Shown: positions 8,648-16,519 of the stretch, piece by piece
Position numbering within the stretch: the first letter of the stretch is position 1
Layout of the letters: each line of letters opens with the position of its first letter
NCBI GenBank assembly: GCA_023245725.1
Contig: JAHFJU010000012.1
Location: 1 to 26,753 of the forward strand
Origin: Candidatus Peregrinibacteria bacterium
Lineage (GTDB): Bacteria > Patescibacteriota > Gracilibacteria > UBA1369 > UM-FILTER-53-11
Length of the DNA: 26,753 nt
Direction of reading: 5' to 3'
Position numbers and translations under genes: made by a program
The notes under the pieces: generated by a model
Told to the model about the DNA's origin: nothing
Seen by the model: the letters and a program-made list of their open reading frames with translations, nothing else
The model's database searches: none

Positions 8648-8679
8648 AAAGACCTCGCTCACAATGCGAGGTCTTTTTT
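8648..8679 (+). terminator. Intrinsic terminator, probably bidirectional
   Basis: An 11-bp perfect stem: AAAGACCTCGC (8648-8658) pairs with GCGAGGTCTTT (8666-8676) around a 7-nt loop, followed by a T run to 8679. It lies 32 nt after the secDF stop. On the minus strand the same hairpin is followed by a T-rich stretch, so it may also end the tRNA-Arg transcript coming from the other side. Confidence 0.9.
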
Positions 8680-8769
8680 GTTATTCATAGAATCGAATCT
8701 CAGTTTATTAATCTGGTATTGAAATGTAGATTTTCCTTCAAAACAAAAAACGCCAATTCATACTATTTA

Positions 8770-8844
8770 TGGTGCACCCGAGAGGAATCGAACCTCTATC
8801 CACGGTTCCGAAGACCGTCGTTCTATCCGTTGAACTACGGGTGC
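8770..8844 (-). tRNA. tRNA-Arg (anticodon UCG)
   Basis: On the minus strand the acceptor GCACCCG (8844-8838) pairs with CGGGTGC, followed by discriminator A and an encoded CCA (8772-8770). The D-arm region reads TAGTTCAACGGATAGAAC. The anticodon stem ACGGT/ACCGT encloses the loop CTTCGGA, giving anticodon TCG, which reads CGA and related arginine codons. The T-arm contains GGTTCGATTCC. Total 75 nt with CCA, no intron. It is flanked by the terminator at 8648 and about 140 nt of gene-free sequence. Confidence 0.95.
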
Positions 8845-8987
8845 ATGATCAAACTTCTCTAAAACAGACTAAACTAGCCGCGTAACAATAATACGGCAGC
8901 TCTGTATAAAGCAAGGTAGCGAAAACAATTCGCCCAAATCAGATATTGACAAAATACTAACATAATGTCACTATAACGACCTTATTT

Positions 8988-10436
8988 ATGAATACACCAC
9001 GCCCAAGCGACACAGCAGATATATGGACACCTCCAGCTCCATCTAATACTCCTTTATCACAAGGAAGAAGCTCAATTGGGCAAAACCATACGCCATTAAT
9101 TAGTAGTGCAATTAACCGAAATAGAATCGTTGAAGGCGTGAGTCAACGGTTAGCTATAGAGGCTAGAAATAGACAAAGTTCTATCGAAGAAGAAGCTAAA
9201 TTTGAAGCACGTGCAAGGGCTGCAATCGCTCAAAGACGTCTAAAAGAAGCAGAAAGCCCTCAATTTGAAGCACAAGCAAGAGCTGCATTTGATGGAATAC
9301 GTGGTCTCAAAGTTATGGAACCAATAAGAGATAGAATTGAACATAAACCGGCACAAATCGAGGTAAAAGATGAAGTGATAGAGACTCCATTTGGTAGATT
9401 TTCTGCTGGAACAGTAGTATCTGCAAATACCAATGCTCGTTTAAGAGATTCAACTCCTTCTGCTGCCGAAACCGCCACCACAAAAATTGCTGATACATTG
9501 ACTGCTGAAGACACTATTCCAAGTAGAGCAAGACAAACAGAACCTGCAATTTCAGAAGAGCCAACAATACCAGATGGGATTTTTGGAACATTAACCAGAA
9601 ATATACTCGCTCAAATTGAAATAGATTTAAATAATGCAGTTGCGAACATAACTGATAGACCACCCAAAGATGTAAAAGTATCAAATCCAACACAATCTCC
9701 TCTTTCGGTTACTCAACCAGCACAAAGTAAAACAGCCGAACAGACTCCTCGACCACTGAATTCATATCCTACACAATTATCACCAAGACCAAACAGAGCA
9801 CCTACAACAGCTTTCAGGCCAGAAGTACAAAGAAATGTTTCTAAATATGGATTACTTGCAGCAGGCATTCTAGCTTCGATTTACGGCAATCGAGGTGGTC
9901 CAAGCATAATCCCTGACGAACGTGGAACGGTAATTCCAATTACTACACCTGCAATGTTAGAACAAAATGGTCGAATTAATAATCGTGTAAGTTTTTCACA
10001 AGCAGCGAGGAGTGGATTCGGTAAATTATCAGACACAATTTCAGGTTTTACCGAGTCAATTTCATCACGATTTTCACCACAAAAACCGCAAGAATTATCT
10101 GATTACGAAAAAAGTTTTATTGCATCTCGAGAATCACGCATTGCTAATGCGCAAGCGAAAGCCGAAAGCTGGAAAGCTGGCAATCGTGTAAAAGAATTAC
10201 AGTACATAACTCCTCTTTCACAAAACGAGCTCACCGATTTAGGGCGAAAATCAAATAACATTACTGGCCAAACAGCAGTTAACCGTCTATTTAGAAAACG
10301 TGACACTATTATAAGCATGGGCGAAGGAATTAATCCTGCAATCACATCATATAAAACAGGGCAGAAAACTCCAGTAAAAGAACCAAAATCGTTCTTTGGC
10401 AAAATGGGTTCAAAAATAAAATCGCTGTTTGCATAA
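8988..10436 (+). CDS. Low-complexity protein of unknown function
   Basis: A 482-residue protein I do not recognise. It is rich in Ser, Thr, Pro, Gln, Ala and Arg, with long stretches likely to be disordered. An early segment holds a short internal duplication (KFEARARAAI and QFEAQARAAF, about residues 70-105) likely to form charged helices. One short hydrophobic stretch, YGLLAAGILASIYG (287-300), could be a membrane or membrane-associated helix but is short. The C-terminus is basic and ends with SFFGKMGSKIKSLFA, an amphipathic-looking tail. A TATAAC (8972-8977) lies 10 nt before the ATG and a TTGACA lies at 8946-8951, but the 20-nt spacing is long. It reads as a real gene: open throughout, with neighbour-like codon use and no stronger overlapping frame. 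No function is assigned. Confidence 0.75.
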   Translation: MNTPRPSDTADIWTPPAPSNTPLSQGRSSIGQNHTPLISSAINRNRIVEGVSQRLAIEARNRQSSIEEEAKFEARARAAIAQRRLKEAESPQFEAQARAAFDGIRGLKVMEPIRDRIEHKPAQIEVKDEVIETPFGRFSAGTVVSANTNARLRDSTPSAAETATTKIADTLTAEDTIPSRARQTEPAISEEPTIPDGIFGTLTRNILAQIEIDLNNAVANITDRPPKDVKVSNPTQSPLSVTQPAQSKTAEQTPRPLNSYPTQLSPRPNRAPTTAFRPEVQRNVSKYGLLAAGILASIYGNRGGPSIIPDERGTVIPITTPAMLEQNGRINNRVSFSQAARSGFGKLSDTISGFTESISSRFSPQKPQELSDYEKSFIASRESRIANAQAKAESWKAGNRVKELQYITPLSQNELTDLGRKSNNITGQTAVNRLFRKRDTIISMGEGINPAITSYKTGQKTPVKEPKSFFGKMGSKIKSLFA

Positions 10437-10559
10437 AACGTAAAACACCGCGTTTATACAAACCTAAATGAAAAAACCTCTCAAAAGGTGAAATTCAAAT
10501 GTAAGCCTAGCCAAAAACAATAGTGTGCTACACTACGCACCAGCTCAAAAGCTAATGCC

Positions 10560-11597
10560 ATGAAAGTATTTGTCGATAAAATCCTCTCAGTAACCAAAAA
10601 TGTTCCCCTAACTCAAAGGGTAAACATTTCAGATAATATTCCCGCGAAAGATGGAACATTAATCGCAGTAGAAGTACTCGAGAACAAAAAACTTTATAAC
10701 AAGGTAGAGCTGCGTACCGGCCGTTTTTCAACAATTAAGAAAGGAGACACGCTCATAGTTGCACTCGGTCAACGCAGAGCGCTTATGGGTTTTGTTGGCG
10801 ATATTCCAAAATCGATTAAGAAAGGTGACGTGATTCACCTATTGAATATGGGCGGAGTAGCTGGAATTTGTACAAGCAGTAGCGCATATGAAGTAGGCAA
10901 ACCGCTTCGACTAAAAGTGCTTGGTTCTGTAGTTGACGATACTAAAAGGATTTTGAACATTAAAAATTCAACACTCTTTAAACCTGCAAAAAAGCTACTA
11001 ATAAAAGTTCCTCTTATTGCTGTGTCTGGAACAAGCATGAACGTTGGTAAAACCTCTGTAGCAGCCGAAATAATCAGACAAGCGACAAAACATGGTTATC
11101 GAATTGCAGCTGCAAAACTGGCAGGAATCGCTGCACTAAAAGACACCGAAGCAATGGAAGATTACGGAGCCTGTGGAGTAACTTCTTTTCTCGATGCAGG
11201 TTATTCGTCAACCATTGGGCTTAATGGAAATGCAGCTCAAATTTCATACGGCGCACTTAATTATTTATCAGAGACAACTAAGCCCGACGCAATAGTGGTT
11301 GAGCTTGGAGACGGGCTTCTTGGTGATTATGGTGTAATGGCAATTTTAAAAGATAAAGGATTTAGATCAGCAGTAAAAGTTCACATTGGTTGCGCACATG
11401 ACCCAGTCGGTGCAATAAAACTCGACGAAATTTGCAGAAAATTAAAAGTACCGTTGGCAATTATTTCCGGTCCTGTTACAGACAACAGCGTTGGCGTAAA
11501 TTTCATAAAAAAAACTATAAAAATCTCCGGCATAAATGCGTTGTATAATGGTGAAGAATTATTTTCGACCATTGAGCCAATTTGCTTCAAAAAATGA
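10560..11597 (+). CDS. P-loop NTPase of the SIMIBI type, DUF1611-like
   Basis: A 345-residue cytoplasmic protein. The N-terminal half (about 1-145) has no motif I recognise and looks like beta-rich sequence. The C-terminal half opens with a hydrophobic strand and a Walker A loop GTSMNVGKT (157-165), then KHGYRIAAAKLAG and, near residue 240, DAIVVELGDGLLGDYG. This order resembles the DUF1611/dethiobiotin-synthetase/MobB group of nucleotide-binding enzymes. Substrate unknown; Cys and His residues are present but form no clear metal site. An extended -10 (TG-C-TACACT, boxes at 10526-10534) lies about 25 nt upstream of the ATG. The TGA stop overlaps the ATG of the PriA-like gene (11594), so the two are probably translationally coupled. 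The family label is tentative, the P-loop call is firm. Confidence 0.75.
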   Translation: MKVFVDKILSVTKNVPLTQRVNISDNIPAKDGTLIAVEVLENKKLYNKVELRTGRFSTIKKGDTLIVALGQRRALMGFVGDIPKSIKKGDVIHLLNMGGVAGICTSSSAYEVGKPLRLKVLGSVVDDTKRILNIKNSTLFKPAKKLLIKVPLIAVSGTSMNVGKTSVAAEIIRQATKHGYRIAAAKLAGIAALKDTEAMEDYGACGVTSFLDAGYSSTIGLNGNAAQISYGALNYLSETTKPDAIVVELGDGLLGDYGVMAILKDKGFRSAVKVHIGCAHDPVGAIKLDEICRKLKVPLAIISGPVTDNSVGVNFIKKTIKISGINALYNGEELFSTIEPICFKK

Positions 11598-13252
11598 ATG
11601 ACACTTCACTGAGCTATGCTTCAGTTATTCCTCTGAGACGAGTTCCCGAGCGTTTTTCGGTATTATCATATTCGTACGACAATACAGTTGCGGTTACGCG
11701 CGGAGATGTAGTAAAAATGCCTTTTGGTAAAAATGAAATTTTCGGAGTGGTTATTTCTACACAACAATTCAAACCGTCTTTCGGAGTAAAAAAAATAGAA
11801 GGAGTTTTTCCTTATTGTTTAGGCGAGAAAACACTTTCAATGATAGATGCGCTACACAAGCAATATCATGTTCCATATGCTCAAATTGTTCAGCTATTTA
11901 TATCTTCAACTACGCTAGAAGCACTGAACAAAAAAAATATACAAGATAACCTGATTGGGGCTACAGATAAACATGAAGCAACCATAGATAATTCGGTAGA
12001 TCCCGAAATTCCAAAGTTTCCGTACCGTCTGTACATCGAAAAATCAGCTTCAGATAGGAGTGAGTTAATTAACAAATTGCTACAAAAAAAAGGAGGAACA
12101 ACTCTCATTGTACTGCCTGAGCAATACGCCCTTTCACATATTGAAAAAAGACTTCGAGATGAACAAATAAACTTTGTTTCATATCATGGAGAAATAAAAC
12201 CACGCGACAGGGCAACAATATGGAACAATGCATTAAACGGCGTTCCACAAACTATAGTAACAACAAGAATCGGCTTATTTCTGCCATTCAAAGAACTCTC
12301 AAATATTATATTGTTTGACGAAGACAACGAGTCTTATGAAGAAATAAGGAGCCCACACTATCATGCTGTCGATATAGCCCGCCTACTTACTGAAACCTAC
12401 AATGCAACATTTAGTTCGGTTGTGCCAGCTCCACTATTTGAAACTTGGTTTGCATGTGAATCGAATTATAAAACACATAAAGTATTTCAACTTACACAAA
12501 CAAAAGAAACGCCTACAAAAGTAACAATTATTCCTATGAGCGAAGAACGAATGTCTGGCAACCGTGGTCCTCTTTCAGATATAGCACTTCAAAAGATCGC
12601 ATCGACGCTGGCACTAAATAAACAGGTTCTTCTTTTTATAAATAGGCGCGGTGTAGTAAGCATGACAGTTTGTAAAGATTGCGACACTGTAAGCAGCTGC
12701 CCAAGATGCGAAACCGCACTAACATCTCATCGCTCAGGAGAGTTCAAATGCCATCGATGTAACTTTAGTTCAGAATCGATTACAGCGTGTAGAAATTGCG
12801 GCAGTTTGCGACAAAAATCGATCGGCCTCGGCACTCAAGGAATCGAAGATCTATTGAACACTATTTTTGCTCAAGCGAAGATAGTTCGTCTCGACTCAGA
12901 CTCAATAAAAGGATCAAAAGAGCGAAAAATAGCACTCAGCTTTGAAGAGCTAGATAGCGCAGATATTATAGTAGCGACAAAAATCATTGATAAACCGTTA
13001 GACCTGCCACGACTAGCAACCAGCATCGCAGTAGTTCCTGATTCCCTTTTACATATTCCACATTTTAGAGCTGAAGAAAAAGCACTACAAACACTCGCAC
13101 GCCTTAAAGTAAACACAAAAGAAAACATGATAATTCAAACATATTTGCCTAAATCTGCAGTTTACCAAGCTCTCGAAACTGGCAACCTTATGCCGTTTTA
13201 TATTCAAGAACGCGATACACGAAAGTTGCTTCGGCTTGCTCCATTCAACTAA
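11594..13252 (+). CDS. priA: PriA-like replication restart protein with degenerate motor
   Basis: A 552-residue PriA homologue (full-length PriA is about 730). PriA recognises stalled forks and reloads the replisome. The N-terminal 3'-end-binding domain is visible (GDVVKMPFGKNEIFGVVIS). The eight-cysteine zinc module is intact: Cys360, 363, 369, 372, 386, 389, 399 and 402. The helicase core keeps the PriA framework (TIVTTRIGLFLPFKELSNII, FINRRG, GTQGIEDLL), but the ATPase motifs have decayed. The usual GxTGSGKT loop is replaced by sequence around EKSASDRSEL (149-158), the DEEH box is DEDN (242-245), and the late KGHDFP motif is KPLDLP. The ATG at 11594 in the ATGA overlap is chosen over an upstream TTG (11582). 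It probably acts as a structural loader, not a helicase, as proposed for Walker-less actinobacterial PriA. Confidence 0.85.
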   Translation: MNDTSLSYASVIPLRRVPERFSVLSYSYDNTVAVTRGDVVKMPFGKNEIFGVVISTQQFKPSFGVKKIEGVFPYCLGEKTLSMIDALHKQYHVPYAQIVQLFISSTTLEALNKKNIQDNLIGATDKHEATIDNSVDPEIPKFPYRLYIEKSASDRSELINKLLQKKGGTTLIVLPEQYALSHIEKRLRDEQINFVSYHGEIKPRDRATIWNNALNGVPQTIVTTRIGLFLPFKELSNIILFDEDNESYEEIRSPHYHAVDIARLLTETYNATFSSVVPAPLFETWFACESNYKTHKVFQLTQTKETPTKVTIIPMSEERMSGNRGPLSDIALQKIASTLALNKQVLLFINRRGVVSMTVCKDCDTVSSCPRCETALTSHRSGEFKCHRCNFSSESITACRNCGSLRQKSIGLGTQGIEDLLNTIFAQAKIVRLDSDSIKGSKERKIALSFEELDSADIIVATKIIDKPLDLPRLATSIAVVPDSLLHIPHFRAEEKALQTLARLKVNTKENMIIQTYLPKSAVYQALETGNLMPFYIQERDTRKLLRLAPFN

Positions 13253-13331
13253 AAAACGTCATAAAACCTTTCAAATACTGCCGCAGAAAATAAACAAAAA
13301 TAACAGTTTGAAAAATGTCGCCAGAGCTTCC

Positions 13332-13754
13332 CTATACTGCCCTTTTTCTAGAATTAGTTTTTTTATCAAACTGGTTGAACGGATCAATTGAATTTGGTGA
13401 ATTTAAATTATTTTCGCGTTTAGGAGGAATCACATTTGAAGGAGTGGGACTACATATAAAATGAGCTCCTCCATCAGAACTAACTGTTCCATCACAATGT
13501 TTTTTTTGATACTCATAGGAATCAGTTGCTGGAGCACTCGGTTTTTGAATTTCAACAGAATCAACCTCAACAGGCTTATTATTACAATTACCCTGAAGTT
13601 GAACATACCCACCAGCAGCAACAGCCAAAAAAACAACCGCAGCTATCGCATCGCGAACCGGAATTTGAATTTGACCAATGGCAAGTCGAGCCTCATGGCC
13701 GCGCGGAGCCTTATCGGCAGATGTAACAGATATTTTTATTCGTTCGGTCGACAT
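13332..13754 (-). CDS. Small single-pass membrane protein of unknown function
   Basis: 140 residues. A polar N-terminus of about 33 residues is followed by a probable transmembrane helix (DAIAAVVFLAVAAGGYVQL, about 35-53), then a Cys-containing, Pro/Ser/Asn-rich tail with four acidic or polar blocks and a basic end (KKTNSRKRAV). Three cysteines lie in the predicted exported part. The ATG at 13754 is supported by a near-consensus promoter ending 13 nt upstream. It converges on the PriA-like gene with a 79-nt gap and is divergent from trpS. I do not recognise a family; cell-envelope location is the only inference. Confidence 0.7.
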   Translation of the reverse strand: MSTERIKISVTSADKAPRGHEARLAIGQIQIPVRDAIAAVVFLAVAAGGYVQLQGNCNNKPVEVDSVEIQKPSAPATDSYEYQKKHCDGTVSSDGGAHFICSPTPSNVIPPKRENNLNSPNSIDPFNQFDKKTNSRKRAV

Positions 13755-13767
13755 ATTCCAGCGTTAT

Positions 13768-13795
13768 ACTATAGCCGTTTTATGCGTGATGTCAA
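13768..13795 (-). promoter_or_regulatory. Near-consensus sigma70-type promoter
   Basis: On the minus strand: TTGACA (13795-13790), a 16-nt spacer, TATAGT (13773-13768), then 13 nt to the ATG at 13754. The predicted transcript start leaves a leader of only about 6 nt. It is the best -35/-10 pair in the window, and it serves the small membrane protein gene. Confidence 0.75.
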
Positions 13796-13862
13796 GCTGT
13801 TTAGCCGCTAAAAATAGGCTGAAACTTACTAATACGACAACATTTAACTAAACTACGCGCGT

Positions 13863-14828
13863 ATGAGAATACTATCTGGAATGCAACCATCTGGCAAAGC
13901 GCATATTGGAAATTATCTCGGTGCAATGCGCCAACATATTTCTATGCAAAACGAAGGTGATTGCTTCTATTTCTTGGCTAACTACCATGCTCTTACTACT
14001 GTTCGCGACGGTACACGACTAAAAGAACTCTCATTTGAATTAGCGGTAGATTATTTAGCACTTGGATTGAATCCGAATAAAACAACTTTTTTTCTACAAA
14101 GCGATGTTCCTGAACTTACAGAACTAACTTGGATTTTTGACACAATTAGCCCACTTGGCTTACTTGAGCGCGCTCACGCTTGGAAAGATGCAAAAGCAAA
14201 AGGTAAAAAAGACATGACTGTCGGGCTATTTAATTATCCTGTTCTAATGGCCTGCGATATTTTGATGTATGGCCCAGACAAGGTTCCAGTTGGCCAAGAC
14301 CAAAAACAACATGTCGAAATTACAAACGATATCGCTGGGCACTTTAACCATATATACGGTGAAACTTTTAAACCGGTTGAGGTTGTTATTGTTGAAGATG
14401 TTGCCGTTGTTCAGGGAACAGATGGCCAAAAAATGAGCAAGAGCTATGGCAATACAATCGATATTTTTGCCGACGAATCAACTCTAAAAAAACAAGTTAT
14501 GGGAATCAAAACCGACTCACTAGGAATAGACGACCAAAAAAATCCAAAAGAATGTATTCCATTTCAACTTTTATCGCACTTTGCATCACCAGATGAAGTA
14601 AAAAGCGTAGAAGAAAAATTAATTAAAGGAGGATTTGGCTACGGAGAACTAAAAAAACAACTTTTGTCTTCACTTCTTTCTTACTTTGCAGAGGCTCGAG
14701 AAAGACGCATTGAACTATTGAAAAAACCAGATTTTATTACCGACATACTCAAAGAAGGAGGCAAGAAGGCACGCAAAATTGCGCAGGAAAAAATGGAGGA
14801 GGTTAGAAAAAAAGTTGGCCTCAATTAA
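13863..14828 (+). CDS. trpS: Tryptophanyl-tRNA synthetase
   Basis: A 321-residue class I aminoacyl-tRNA synthetase that charges tRNA-Trp; the length is normal for bacterial TrpRS (about 325-335). GMQPSGKAHIGNYLGA at about 6-21 contains the HIGH-equivalent HIGN (14-17), and GQKMSKSYGN carries KMSKS at 190-194. Between them are the family motifs LMACDILMYGPDKVPVG and DQKQHVE. Upstream, TTACTA (13826-13831), 17 nt and TAAACT (13849-13854) form a plausible promoter ending 8 nt before the ATG, with no Shine-Dalgarno. pyrG follows after 53 nt with its own promoter. Confidence 0.95.
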   Translation: MRILSGMQPSGKAHIGNYLGAMRQHISMQNEGDCFYFLANYHALTTVRDGTRLKELSFELAVDYLALGLNPNKTTFFLQSDVPELTELTWIFDTISPLGLLERAHAWKDAKAKGKKDMTVGLFNYPVLMACDILMYGPDKVPVGQDQKQHVEITNDIAGHFNHIYGETFKPVEVVIVEDVAVVQGTDGQKMSKSYGNTIDIFADESTLKKQVMGIKTDSLGIDDQKNPKECIPFQLLSHFASPDEVKSVEEKLIKGGFGYGELKKQLLSSLLSYFAEARERRIELLKKPDFITDILKEGGKKARKIAQEKMEEVRKKVGLN

Positions 14829-14846
14829 TGAGATATTATAAAAACC

Positions 14847-14875
14847 TTGACCCATCTTACTACTTAGAGTAATTA
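14847..14875 (+). promoter_or_regulatory. pyrG promoter, predicted leaderless start
   Basis: TTGACC (14847-14852), a 17-nt spacer and TAATTA (14870-14875), then exactly 6 nt to the pyrG ATG at 14882. The spacing is identical to that of gpmI and the glycosyltransferase at 24723. The -10 is weak, but the -35 and the spacing are good. Confidence 0.55.
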
Positions 14876-14881
14876 CTAATT

Positions 14882-16501
14882 ATGCCAGTTAAAAATACTA
14901 AATACATCTTCGTCACAGGAGGTGTCTGCTCTTCACTTGGAAAAGGAATTGCTGCAGCATCTATCGGTGCTCTTTTAAATTCCTGCGGATTTACAACAGT
15001 CCCTCAAAAACTCGATCCATACTTGAACGTCGATCCGGGAACAATGAATCCTTTTCAACACGGAGAGGTTTTTGTAACAGATGATGGCTCTGAAACCGAC
15101 CTTGATCTTGGCCACTATGAACGATTTATGGACGTAAACTTGAGCGGAAGTTCAACGGTTACAACCGGAAAAATTTACAGTGAAATTATTGCTAAAGAAC
15201 GCCGCGGAGACTTTTTAGGAGGAACAATACAAATAATTCCTCACATTACAAATGCAATTAAAGAACGTATTACAGGGCTTGGAAAAAGCTCAAAAGCCGA
15301 TGTTGTGATTGTAGAAATCGGAGGAACAACAGGCGATATCGAAGGGCTTCCTTACCTTGAAGCAATAAGGCAACTCAGGTCAGAACTGGGGGCGCACAAC
15401 ACTCTATTCGTTCACCTTACTTTACTTCCCTACCTTGCCGGCTCAAAAGAATTAAAAACAAAACCTACTCAAGCATCTGTTCGTGAACTACGTTCAATCG
15501 GAATTCAACCTGACATAATTATTCCGCGTGCCGATTATCCTGTTTCAAAAGAACTTACTGAAAAAATTGCACTTTTTTGTGATGTTGAAGTTGAGTCGGT
15601 TATTCCATCGATTACGGCGCAATCCATTTATGAAGTTCCGATTCTATTGGAGAAATTTAAAATTGCTGAAATCATTGCAAAAAAATTGAACCTTGGCTCT
15701 GTTTCTCCAAAACTTTCTGCATGGAAAGATTTAGTCAGCAAAATACATACTAGCGAAGAGGAGTTAAAAGTTGCACTTGTTGCCAAATATAATGGCTTAG
15801 ATGACGCATATTTATCAGTTATCGAATCCTTAAAAATTGCATGTTTTCATAATAACCGAAAACTGTCTCTCATTTGGATAAATTCTGAGAAACTTGAGCA
15901 AAACGATGCTGAAACATGGAAAGCATTAAAGTCAGCAAAAGGAGTTGTAGTTCCAGGAGGCTTTGGAGTTCGTGGTTGTGAAGGAAAAATTATGGCAGCA
16001 AAATATTGTCGCGAAAATAAAGTGCCTTACCTTGGATTGTGCTTAGGAATGCAATTAATGACAATCGAATTTGCTCGTCATGTATTGAACGATAACACTC
16101 TTACCTCTCAAGAATTTGATCAGAAAAAGAAACTCGATGACTCAAAATATGTAATTCACTTTTTACCAGATCAATCTTGGCAGAAAGAAAAAGGCGGAAC
16201 GCTAAGGTTAGGCGCATATGAATGCGCTTTAGTTGAAGGGTCAAAAACACGATCATATTATAAAAAACCAACAATTAATGAGCGTCACAGACACCGATAT
16301 GAATTTAATAATGATTTTAGAAAACCGCTTGAAGAAGCAGGCTGGATTGCGGCAGGAATTAATAAGAATGCGAATTTAGTTGAAATTGCTGAATTAAAAA
16401 ATCACCCATTCATGATTGGATCACAATTCCACCCTGAATTTCTATCTCGTCCACACAGACCCCACCCATTGTTTCTAAACTTTGTAAAAGCGAGCCTCTA
16501 A
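14882..16501 (+). CDS. pyrG: CTP synthase
   Basis: A 539-residue enzyme, usual family length, that aminates UTP to CTP using glutamine and ATP. The N-terminal amidoligase domain starts with FVTGGVCSSLGKGIAAASIG (about 10-27, P-loop at 16-22) and contains the DPYLNVDPGTMNPFQHGEVFV region, written here as DPYLNVDPGTM plus QHGEVFVTDDG. The C-terminal class I glutamine amidotransferase domain has PGGFGVRG, the nucleophile Cys387 in GLCLGMQ, and a late FHPEF for the catalytic His-Glu. There is no Shine-Dalgarno; the promoter abuts the ATG. The following gene begins 18 nt after the stop. Confidence 0.97.
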   Translation: MPVKNTKYIFVTGGVCSSLGKGIAAASIGALLNSCGFTTVPQKLDPYLNVDPGTMNPFQHGEVFVTDDGSETDLDLGHYERFMDVNLSGSSTVTTGKIYSEIIAKERRGDFLGGTIQIIPHITNAIKERITGLGKSSKADVVIVEIGGTTGDIEGLPYLEAIRQLRSELGAHNTLFVHLTLLPYLAGSKELKTKPTQASVRELRSIGIQPDIIIPRADYPVSKELTEKIALFCDVEVESVIPSITAQSIYEVPILLEKFKIAEIIAKKLNLGSVSPKLSAWKDLVSKIHTSEEELKVALVAKYNGLDDAYLSVIESLKIACFHNNRKLSLIWINSEKLEQNDAETWKALKSAKGVVVPGGFGVRGCEGKIMAAKYCRENKVPYLGLCLGMQLMTIEFARHVLNDNTLTSQEFDQKKKLDDSKYVIHFLPDQSWQKEKGGTLRLGAYECALVEGSKTRSYYKKPTINERHRHRYEFNNDFRKPLEEAGWIAAGINKNANLVEIAELKNHPFMIGSQFHPEFLSRPHRPHPLFLNFVKASL

Positions 16502-16519
16502 AATCCATATTAGTAAGAT

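Noticed and set aside
11582..11593. Upstream TTG start for the PriA-like gene
   Set aside because: The ATG at 11594 forms a standard ATGA overlap with the preceding stop.
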